Shown here: piece after piece, positions 49,501 to 61,500 of the stretch | Numbering within the stretch: position 1 is the first letter of the stretch | Layout of the letters: each line of letters begins with the position of its first letter | DNA from: Gorsachius magnificus | Taxonomy: Eukaryota > Chordata > Aves > Pelecaniformes > Ardeidae | Assembly: GCA_034008185.1 (NCBI GenBank) | Contig: CM067082.1 | Coordinates: 84,877,684-84,941,683 of the forward strand | Length of the DNA stretch: 64,000 bases | Direction of reading: 5' to 3' | Notes under the pieces: model-generated | The model's input: the letters and a program-made list of their open reading frames with translations, nothing else | Databases searched by the model: none | What the model was told of the DNA's origin: nothing | Translations under genes and position numbers: made by a program

Positions 49501-52500
49501 TGTCATCAGACCATCCCTGCCTCTCTTTGTGGACAATACCTCTCTGGGACAGGGCTTAAATGACTGACTGACCTTCTAGCACCCTTCCTCCCCCAGGACT
49601 CGTGCTCTTCTCCTTCCTGCATTACCCACAGCAATCACTGCCCAATGCACCAGAGGAAGCATTCTTGCTTTTGCCAGTATTTAAGCATGTGTGAATATGT
49701 GTGTGGTTGAGAGGGCGGGGGGGAAGGGTAAGAGTGAGGAATAAGGATGCTGCAAGTTCAGCTGCTTGGACATAACTGTCCAACACAGCACACACTTTCC
49801 AGAATGGGATGCAGCTGTTTTCAAGCAGCTGCACAATCCACATCAACATCCTTTTTGGTTTGGACCCACATTCATCTCCATGTAACATCTCCCAGGAACA
49901 GGGTTAAACACCTGGAAATCCACAGAGAAACACTCTTAGCTTCAGTGGACCTGCAACCAGATTCTTACAGGCAAGACTAGCAAGATTTGCCTTTACTTCC
50001 TTCACTTAGGTCAGCTGGCACAAAATTTGTTAGACTCCAGATGTAATGCAGCAGAGAAACACCTAGCTGGCATCCTCTGAAGCAACAGAGAGAAGAATTG
50101 CTCAGGATTAGTTAAAAGTGCTTCCACATTCTCTGTGGGTACTAAGTGACTGCACCAACTTGGTTAGGATATATGGATATCACAGTCAGACCTTTTTGTC
50201 TCCAACCCCAACAGCTGTTTATCTTAGCTTTTAAAAGGGAGTTCTACCAAGAGATCCAACATAGTCACTGCCAGATATACTATTATTTAAAGCACACTGA
50301 GATACCCATTTCCTCACCTGCCTTTCAGCGTCTCTCACATTCTGAGCAGAGATGTTAAAACCTGAACTAGCTGAGAAATAGATTAGAAAGCAGATGGCAA
50401 GAAACCTAATTATTCCTCTGTATATGGCTTTTGCGTGGATTTATAAAACATCTGTGAGTGTTTCAAGGGCAGCTATCCAAACTGCTCTGGAGGAGCCAAC
50501 TTGATTCACCGGGGCTATTGCCTCTGTGCCTCTGCGGGAACACACATGATGCTGTTGGAGACCGCTCTTACTCAGGGGGTGACTTCTGTGCATCTGAAAT
50601 AACAAACCTTGTTCCATATGGCATGCAGTCCTTTCTCTTGGACATGTCACCAGTCACCCACAGTTTTTTTTCCGGTGGAGTTATAAACGTGCATCTTTAA
50701 ACTACAAAATGCTTACCTAAGTGGTTAAGATCCTATATAACAATGGTCTACTTCATTGGAATAATAACCTTAGGATGCTCTCGAAATATAAATTAATTTC
50801 AGGCTTGGTTTTATTAGAGGACAAATTTCCTTGAAACAAAGTTTATACAAAAAGTAGGAAGGGGCAATATTGCAATATAGTTCAGGCCAGATTTTGGCAA
50901 ATTCCTTCCAGTCTAAATCACTGGAAGTCTTATGAAACAATTCTATGTCTTGTATTTAATGCAGGCTGCCAATGTCTAAAGGTATAAAACATCTTAGAAT
51001 CCAACTGATTTTTAAACCTACTTTTTCCAGTTATTCCAGCATGAAATTACACAATAACTTCCTAAGGCTAAACTTTGATTATGAGCCACCCAAAAATCAG
51101 ACATCCATGAGTGTCTGTAAATGATCATTGAGATAATGTCTAAACCCAAATTTCAGTAAGAAAATACTCTTCTTTGTTTTTTTGTCTTTTTTTTTTTTAA
51201 GTTACTTGTCAATAGGCACACACTATGAAACCTAGACTGATACAACAAATATTTCTTGTGAAACTCTTCAATCATTTTCTAGTAAGTTGGTAAGCTATGA
51301 TGAACTAAAGCAACATATATCCAAACACTGCAGTATATAAAGCACAGAGGAAAGCATGCTTTTTTACAAGGTACTGTGGATATTTTAAACACAATCAAGT
51401 AAAAATTGTCTGTAACATCACAGAGAGGGGCAATGCTGTAAGTTACCGAAGTAGAAAATAATTTTACAATCTGCAGCAGCTTGGTGTTCACCACATACAT
51501 TGGCATTTGCTTTTATTTCTTGAGCATGGACAGTGAAACCAAGTTTGTCATTTTCATTCTCCACCCACCACTATCAGCTTTAAGTACTGTATCAGAAGTA
51601 CTATTGCATCAAAACAGTCATTACTGAAATTTCAAAATCTGACAAGCAAGATGTGGGTCATTTGCCACCTCTGAGAGCTAAGGTATGCAACCATATTTGT
51701 TTGTTCTACAGGCAGCCAAAAAAAGGCCAACTTCTGTTTGACAACATTACTACAACACTATTGAGTTTCAATATCTAAACCCACTTACCTTCCATGGTTT
51801 GCACAGAAAGCTTTGTTTAATGAAATATTTGTAGCATTTCCTATAGGTTGACTAGGAAATACTTGAGATAAAATATTGTTAGCAAAAGACAAATGCAACT
51901 ACCACAGTCGAAGAAAGGGCAGCTTTTTACAGATGATCAACATTCACATAAATACACACATACAAAGCAGGCAATCTCATGAAAAAAAAAAGATTCTCAT
52001 ACCACTGCAATTGCATGTTTACAGGTCTGAATAACATCAGACAGATCTCTGAACACAAATGTCAGTCCCTACTTTCCAAGAGTGAAATCTGGGGGGAAAG
52101 GGGAAGAGGGAGACACATAAGGAAAGCATTCCCACTTGATTTCAGTGGAGTTGACAAGGAGCCCCAAGCCAGTATGGATACACAAGCTGTAAACAAACCT
52201 ACCTACAACCTGGCAAAGATGTAAGTAACAAAGGAAGTAACACAACCTAACAGATGTTTTCTAGGCCCTTGTTCCTAAACAGAAGCATTGATTTGCAAAC
52301 ATGCAACGCGGTAAGACCATGACTGATAAAGTAATTAATAATCAGCTCAGCTCCCAAACAAATGGAACTTGCAATCCTTCCAGTACTTTAAGAACTGGAG
52401 AAAAGTTTTAACAGTTATTTTCCAGATCACCAGCACATAAAGGAATGTATTGCATGCTGAGAAAATGAAGGCACAGTTGGAGAAACATTTCTTTTAGATG

Positions 52501-55500
52501 CAGGGATGAATAAAGCAAGTCCATCCTCAACCAGCCACTACTTGTTCCCCTGCCCCTGTAACTTTTGAGACACTATTGCAAGCCAGCTTGGGAACAGCTC
52601 TAGGTAAATATAATCCTTCATGTGTTTTGTGGGGGTAGCTAGAGGAAGAAATGGTGACTTGGTTATATTTAACCCACAAAAGCTCCCAGATCTATTTACC
52701 ATGCAGCCCCACAAACAGATGCACCACCACAAGCGAAGAGGTGGCATGTGGGCTGCCAAAACTACCACCACAAGAAACACTGGTCTGAGGCTGCAGCTGA
52801 TCTGTGCCATAATTAGTCTTCCTGCTTTTCTAATCATGATAATAAAACAAAGCAAGCTTCTATACATTTTAGAGAACAGCACCCTAGAGGAAATATTACA
52901 TCTCCTTACTCAGAACAACCGTTTCTCTCTTCAGCTAAGAGCAGGCTTGAAATTCAGTATGTTTCAGACTTGACAAGCATCAGGCACAACAGAAGTCAAA
53001 TGGACAGTACAATAAAGTCAACAGCTAAAGCTCTGCTTCAGCACACTTGTCAGTTCAAGGTCAACCCTGAATTCACCATTAACTTCATTTCGGTTTTAAT
53101 CGGCACATACTAGGGACACATTTTATTCAGCTTACCTACTGACTTGCCTGGGAGAGGTGGAAATTCTTTAGTTTAAGGACTGATTTCACTAGAGACTTTT
53201 TACATGAAGAGAAAGAAAACAGAGATTCCCAGCAGCATCTGAGGGACAACAGCAGCAACTGCCCTACCCACTATTTTGCCATATTTCCCAAAAAGTGGAA
53301 TGCAGGGAAGGAACAAACAAAATTAAGGGGACAACAGTTCCCAACTTAAATCAAATAGCAGGATTTTAAGGTGTAGGAAAGCCCAGCCAAACTCCTCTCT
53401 TTCTAAGGCAAGCTGGCATAAAGAAGAAAGCACCACAGCCCAGCACAGGAGACCTGCAGCCTGATCCCAGCTCTTTCACTGCTCAAGACGACACAGCAAG
53501 TCATTCCAGCTCTTCAGATCAGCTTCGCTTCAGCAAAATGGGGAATAACACTTCATGTTGAAGTGCTGGAGACCTACAGATGCTCTGCTTTATTAGATGT
53601 ATTATATGAAGGAGCACTTGTTCCTCCCACACCCTAAGTGTAAATAAGGCTATTTTACACAGAAAAGGACTGCAAAGTTCTTACAAAACCATCTGCTATA
53701 AAGATTCAAGAAAGGGGCCCAAATACAAAGGATGGTTGGTAGTGGAGAAGGGGGAGAAGGAATGTTGTTGTTTATGTGATGCTTGAACTCCACACAAAAG
53801 GAAACTTACCTTTACTATTAAATTAACAACATAATCCCATTATTGTGTTACACTGATTGACACTGTAGTTGTCTCTTCCTTTGTCAGCTAGGTTTCTTGT
53901 TGTTGTAACAGCAGCAGCAACAAAATCTGTGACTGGATCCCAAAACTACAGCTGTCAAACATTTCCACAAGAAAATCAGTCTCAAAACACCAATTATACA
54001 GAAAAAGAAATTAACCCCAAGATGACTATAACTGTCAACTACAAAGTAAGGATTTACATAGAGTCCCCCACACCTCTTACCTCGAGCATAGGGCGGGCAC
54101 TGTCGTGGATTGAAAGAATGTGCGTAATGTTATTCTTACTCAATTGCTCTACATCTCGGGCATCTATGATAAAGGGATAAAAGGAAGAGAATTTCTTTAA
54201 TCTCTTGAAATAGCCCACTCCCCTTCCCCTTGTGCATGTTGAAAATCACATTTCTTTTTGAAGCTTCATAAAGTAAAGCAAAACCCCAAATGCAGCTGTT
54301 CTAGAACACCATCATCAGAGTGGGTAACGGGAAGACACACTTCTAACTCCAAAACAAATTAAATACTATATAAAGAACAAGCTTCAGTGACTCAGGAATG
54401 TGTTCTTAAGTCAGAAGTTTCATGTATTTTGCATCCGAAATATAAGTCTGTGTACGCCTGTGTGCAGGTGATGGCCATCTGAACAAGCAGTCAGAGCTGT
54501 ACAAGAAATAGCTTACCTCCTCTCTAGCCTCAAATCCCCCTTCAGGAGATATATTTTCACTTGGGAGATAGACCTTGTGATATCCAGGTCTGAGAAGTGA
54601 AGCCAACCGTATCACTTGAATTGAGGTATTAATGGGCAAGCCAAAACGAGAACTAGATTCTCAACGTCCTGTGGACTAGTAGGGAAAAATGTGCATTTAG
54701 CCAATACATACCATAATTTTAAGTCTGAAGAGAGATAGAGACGATAAAGATATCAAATGTATGAAAAAGCAAAACGCTACAGCAAGGAAATGCAGTTGTG
54801 AAAAGGTGGTTCCTAGACCTGCAACCAAGGAGTTTCAAACATTCAAAACTGGAAAGCAAACTGGGACGACTGAAAATACGATGCTAGATATTGCGAAAGC
54901 ATAGGTTTGTTTCTATGAGAAAGAAGGTAAAATAGATTCCCTCTCATCAGTGAGCAACTTCCCCCATACTAAACCATTAGCACGCCAGCAAATGACCTCC
55001 AAGAACAACTAATACAGGTAAAAGTTACTTTGTGTCCGTTTACTTTTGACCTTTTCGCTTGAGAATGGCACAGCACACCATGGCAATTACAGCAGTGGTT
55101 TTGTGATGTGAACACCTGCCTTCCAAATCTGCCCATGCAATCTGTTCACATTAGCCTGGTTGCACACACAAAAAAAAAGAGCACTGACCACAAAGGTTTC
55201 AAACCGGCTCTCTCTAGGTACAAAAATAACAATAGCATCACCTGTACATTCTTTATGTACGTGCAAGAGTTCAATTAGCATCTCTTGCTTCATCTTATTC
55301 CACTCTACTATAAAGTTTCAATGCCTTTTCTACATCACAAAAAGGAATTGGACATTTAATTATACTGCCCCATAGACAAGATCCACGTAAGCACAGTAAA
55401 AGGCAATTAAATTTAAACCTAATCCAATTGTGAAAGCTTCTCTAGGGCTAATAAAATGGAGAGAAGAGTCAAAACTACAGTGACTTCACTTGCTACTGGT

Positions 55501-58500
55501 CAAGCCTTCATGATCAACGCAGAGACCTAATCCTTCAGTGAATTAACACAAATTCTGACCGAAACGGAATTAAAGTCTAGCTTCAGAGAACAATTAAAAT
55601 TTCCTAAAAATCTCAGAGTGAGCATTTCGAAGAAGAAACACTAATGTATGCCAGGAGAAGTCTTCTAATCCACCTGACCTTCAGATTTTTTTAACAGTTT
55701 ATAGGACAGTCTTGATTCCTCTGATAACACCTAAGCAGGCAAGGGTTTGGAAGCCTGGAAGCCAGCCTAAACGTCCCTAAAAATCACTGCTTTCTGTTCT
55801 CCAAAGGCTAAGGGCAGATTTCAGAGCCTGCTGGCTGGAACTCATGGTGTTAACGCATACCTAGCACAAGACCCCAGTCTCTGATTATCAGTATAACCCA
55901 CATGGTAAGAAATGGCTTGCTACACAAGGCAAACAGCTTTAAAAGGCGATATGATCCAAATTAAACGTTGACTGCTGGAAATAGCTATCCCAGACCTACA
56001 TCTCAGGGTAGCCAGCAGGTCCTCAATATATTTAGGAAACAACGATTCAAATCATAAAAGTAGAGGAGAAAAAGCTTCCCAGCCAATGACTGTATTATCT
56101 GGACTTAAACTTTAAACAGTTCACAAAGGGGAAATTCCCTTGGTTTCCCTAGCACCTGCCATAAGTATCTACAAATACTACAGACAAAGCTATTTAAACA
56201 GCAGTACAAATGAGAGATCCTGTCACTCATGGTCTCATACCACAAATTACAAAAAAAAAGAAGGGGTTATTTAAAGGACCACCAAAAGCCAGAAGAACCT
56301 CCATTATCACAGCAATTCTAACTCCTTTACTGTAGCACAGTGCTGTACAACCACATGCAGGCTCACATTTTGAAATCACTGCATGAAACACCCCATTTCC
56401 AAATTTAAGGATGAAAGAAACCTATTGGAGTCCATCTTGTGCATCCCTAAAGGGTCCCTCAAATGTGGTGGTATTCTTCACAGTAAGTTACCTAATATTC
56501 TGTTTCATACAGCAAACCACTTCTTCACTGATGTGGACTTTTGAGTAAAGCCTTCAGGAAACTCTCCCCCCCCCATGAAAGGACACAATTCACACTGGGG
56601 AAGCCTTCCTCTCTCCCTTGCAAACCCATATTTAGCCTCTTTTCCCTCAGTTTCATGCTATGACTCCTAGCTTAACCTCTACACATGTGCAGAGAGCAGC
56701 AAACACCGAATTGCAAAAGCAACAGCAAAGTCATCAAAATGGGACGCGTGTGTGTGTGTCTGTCTATCTCTCTCAAAAATTCATTTCCCTGAAGCTCTGG
56801 AAGCATTGCTGTATGGCTGGGGAGCAAATCACCCAGCATATTGTGCTTCCATCCCCCATATGCAAAAGGGAGACAATACTGCTCCAATCACCCCAATTAA
56901 GACACATCAATGACTGAAGGACTCCAATACCAGGGTATTTTAGTACCTCCACAGAGATGCAAGATGAGGAATAAAGATTCTTCCCTTTATAGAGTTATGG
57001 GAAGAAACAGCTGTAGAGTCTTTTCCACCTCTACCGCTAACAACAAAATACAAAAGCATCCTGCCAGGAACGAGGAAAAAAAAAGCATTACAGTGATATG
57101 GGCCTGACCTGCAACATTTAACTGCAACTCACTTGTGACTTTAGAAGATTAAATGTCTTCACAAAATAAGTGAGATTAGTTTATTTTCATTTTGTCACCT
57201 TTCTTCCCATTAGCCAGCTATCTCAAACCAAAGACATCCTCTCTTCTTTCTCCTCCAAAACCCATGTTTCTGACTTTGTTGTTAGTCTGAAAAGACAGAC
57301 ATGCTCCTATAACACAGTAAGCTAGTAAGTATTAAGTTTTCAGTATAAAATTTTAGGTTATGTATACAAAAACAAGTAAGTGCTTAGAGAAGTATGTACA
57401 ACAGTATTAAGTCTCAATCTCCAGATGTATAGACTACATTTTTATCACCACCAGATTTTTTTTTTTTTTTCCTTTTTTTAATAAAGCAACTTTTTGTCTA
57501 CACTTTATTTTCTGCTTTGGAGAGAACTAGAGGTAGACACCTAAAGGAGAACATCCTCTCTAGCGGTTCAGAGCACTAAGAACTATTACTGAGGATGGTT
57601 TCCCATCAGGAGAGCTTTGTTCCAGAGTCCAGTGATCCACAGTTTCAGACACACAGACACTAAGCACACGAACCAAAACTCTACATCTCCTTTCCCCACT
57701 TCACACTATGTTCTAATACATATTTTGTCCCAGGCTCTCAGAAGGACCTTTTTGGAGAGCAAGAAAGCTGGGGAAAAGGGTCCAGTACTGTTTAACGAGA
57801 GTACCTATAAAATGTCTTCCTTCTGGTATCTTCACCCTCTCCTGTTTTCAGTACCTGAAATAAAGCCCTAGAAAAGGGAACTTTTCACCCAAAAAATTAA
57901 GCAGCTGATAACAGGAATTAATTTAATCTAGAAACACAGCAGAATCACTTGGTAGGCATTGCCTTTTTATACCATTAGTAACGGGAAGGGCAGAAACTTT
58001 CCCAAGACTCTCCAGCTCATCCACAGCAACACTGGACTCTTTGGGGGGAATTAAACCTCATATTGTGGCTTTCCCCTTCAAATCAAAAAGCCCCCAAATA
58101 TTCCATTAGAAAAACTTGAATCTTCCAAATATGTTTACAAGCAAGGAAGGACACAAGCTCTGTAATATTCAAGGCAGAAACACTCTTGAGTCTCTGGTGC
58201 TCAATACTGCTACACCTTTCAGTTTGGAACCAAACAAGCATTCATTTAGAACCTATCAGAAGAGATGGTATTTTTTCTATTTGTGCAGAGACGCAGGCTA
58301 AAAAGCCCTGTCGTATCAGTCCTCTTAAGGAACAAAGCACCTATTTTTGTCATGAGCACAAGTGCCTTTCAAGGGACATCAGGTTTCCAGCACAGAAGAC
58401 ACGTAGGCATGCAATCCCACAATAAACTTGTCTTTTGAGAGGATTGAATTTCATCTGTAAATTACAACTGGAACAACCCAAAATTTCCCCCAAACTAGAG

Positions 58501-61500
58501 GTGGGAAGCAGCATTAACTTCCTCTTTCTCCTCCCTCATTTTTCGCTCCGAGGCCCCCACCCTCCCATTTGCAAAGAAATAACTCCTCCTTGACTTTCAC
58601 TAAAGAAGCCCGAGAGCTCTGTTTCCTTCTGGCCTTTCAGACCAAACAGAGTCTTGGTATTTTGTATGGACATCTGTGGTTCTTCTTGGATTTTTCTGCC
58701 CTCTAGCTGTGCAATCTCAAATACACTCTTTCAGAAACATACCACAATTTTAGTGTGCTATTGATGAGCAGAATCATGCATATAGATCTTACAAGATAAC
58801 AAGCACTTAAGCACATGCCCAGATCTGTGCTTTTTCAGGAAAGTTTTCCAGAGACATACTCAAGTCCTGTGGTCTTAGGGGGATTTCAGCATTTAACTCG
58901 GTGCTTTCCATGATCAGGACAACAAGTAACTTTCTACCCTAAAGACCCTAAGGTCGTTACAAAAGCCCCTCTCATTCTGTGTGCCTAAAGGTTTGCGCAG
59001 CAGCAGCAGACAAACCAGAAGCAGCGAGCTCAACTCCCATCTCTGCCACAGATTTATTTCACAAGTTTTTCTTGGGCCTCAGTTTATCTCCCAGTCAAAT
59101 GTGGAGGAGTTTGTACTTCCTCTGTCATGGATTGGTTTTAAGTTGATTAGGCCTATAAGGACAGTAAGAAACCCTACAGATAAAGTAGAAATTTTCCTGA
59201 GTATTGAATAATAATTCCCCAGTCGGAACAATTGCTGAATGCCTTCTCCAGACAACAGCCCTCCAGGATTACAGCGTTTAACGTCTTTAACATCCTGCTT
59301 TCCCTCCGCAGGAAGGCACCCATCCGGCACACTGTGCCTCTTCCCAGTCTGTCTGTGTCCCCAGAGGTCTCCTCCCATGCAGCAGGCGGAGAGAAGCGTG
59401 CATAGAATGGTGTTTCAACCGAGCTATGGAAACCCTGCCCGCCCAGGCTCCCCGAAGAGGGGAGGCTATCCTGCAGAGGGCAGATCAGAGCAATTCAGAG
59501 AGACTCCCCTGACTCACCTTCTGGAGAAGCTCCCTTCTTTCTACCCGTGCCCAGAGACGGCCACAAGGCCTCAGCCCTGTGTCCCGGTGAGATGCACAAC
59601 ACTGGGGACTCGGTGTTACCCTTCTCACTGACAAGATGCAACTTTATTCAATTCAAGCTATCGGTCTCAAGCTGCAGAAAGAGGAGGCTGCTCAAAAGCA
59701 CATTACAGGAAATAATTTGGTAAACCCATGTCTTCAAATATATCTAGACATTTCAGCTGTCCAGATCAGGATACTCTCACCAATCCCAACTGCATATGCT
59801 GCTGAGCATTTCTCAGTCAATGATCTCCTCGATGGCAGTCTCAAAATTCATTAGTCACTTTTTCAAAAAGTGCCACAAATCAGAATATGCCCCAAGAACA
59901 CAGTAATCAAACTCCTCTAGAAAAACACACTGGCGATTAACCAACAGCCTGTTCCTACATGGGATTGACTTCACTGCACAGAGAGCTCGTCGCAATTGCT
60001 CTTAAGCAGCAAGGCAGGGGAGCGTGTCGAGGGGCAGAGGATGCAGAAAACAATAGAATTATAAAAGTTTGCTTTTGTATTTGTGAAGTACCATAACACC
60101 AATCTTCTCTCTTCCTCTCCAGGTACGGTACCTAATTTGTGATTATAACAGATACTCATGATGGTAGAACATAATGATTAAACGCAATGTGAGCAAAGGT
60201 CATAGCAATAAATAAATGAACATTTTGTCGGTTTAATCAATTTAAAAAACAGACTCCATAACAGAAACACTGAGATTAAAGCCAACCCATCCATACCCTC
60301 TTTTATGGAGGTAACTGAAGCATTTCAGCCTCTGCTTTTTTTCAGCTGGACTCCCAGAAACGACACTGCCCACTCACAGCACCTTCACATGCACGCCCCT
60401 AGTCTACACATGGAAGCGCCCCGATGCGCCATTTAAGGACCATTGGCACGCACGCAGCTGAGTGGCCAGAGAGGCAGGAGCAAGAGGGTCGCAGGCCCTG
60501 GCATCGGCAGAGACGCTGACTCACTCCGCAACCTCGGCCACCTCCCCTCAGCTGGTCAAACTGTTCATCAGCAGAAAACAGAACTGCACCAAGAAACAGA
60601 TGCTCCGGCGGAGTTTCGCTCCCCTGGGCGGACTGTCAAAGAGCTTACCAGCAGGATAGGCACAGCAAGAGGGACAGATTGAGAGCCACGTTCCCTGGGC
60701 CCATCCTGCCCACCCTGCCAGACAGCTTGAAACCTGAAGGACTCCAATATCAAACATCCTCTCATCCCACCCCTCTCAACTACTTAACAGGAAAGAAAAA
60801 AAAAAAAAGAAAAAAAAAGAAAAAAAAAAGAGGAAGCAACATGGCTGTGACCAAGTTAGTTAGTTTTGTCACTGGGACATGCAGTGACCCATCCAAAGTC
60901 TTTTCAAAACTATCCTCTTCCCTTTATTTTCCTTTTTTCCTGCTCACTTGCTTTTTTCTCCTTTCATTACCTCCTTCCACCAGTATAAACTCATGTCCAT
61001 CCTCTCATTTTCCTTACCATAGCATGATTAACTCCTTCTCACACACTAGCTGTTGTATGCGTGTTTGCATCCCAGTGTGGCAAAAGGCAGCTTTTAAACT
61101 TCACAAGTACCTCTGGGCTGCCTCTCAAGGTGATCGGCTCCACTTCCCATGGGGCAGCAAGCACTGGGCCAGCAGGTCCACAGGCAAGTAAATTGGGCAA
61201 ACCCCACTGAATTCACAGGGTTTGGGATGGGGCGGGGGAAAAGGGTGGGCATGAGGCAGAGAGGAGGTGCAGCACCATCTAAACCCCATGCAGATGCTGT
61301 CCAATCTTAACAGACCAGCTCTGGTATCAGACAGACCAGGAAGGACAGGATACAGGATATCGCAGTAGTCCCTATGAGTCCTGCTTTGCTGTTGTACCCA
61401 AGCATAGGAAATACAGGGTCTACATGTATCAAAATGACTGTACAGGCACAACCAGTTTACTTCTGAGTAGGGACAGTCAGCTGGAACTGATGCTAACAGA

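Larger units (their letters stand above)
38644..54080 (-). other. DUSP22 intron 3
   Basis: This is the largest complete intron in the window, 15.4 kb and AT-rich. It contains an A/C-only tract at 46681-46731, a MIR-like SINE near 53410-53575, and several degraded stretches near 41100-41500 and 50890-50950 that look like old amniote interspersed repeats. No exon of another gene is recognised on either strand. Confidence 0.8.

Noticed and set aside
60679..61191. 170-codon plus-strand frame in DUSP22 intron 2
   Set aside because: It reads straight through the purine tract, giving a lysine run. There is no domain and it is antisense to an intron.
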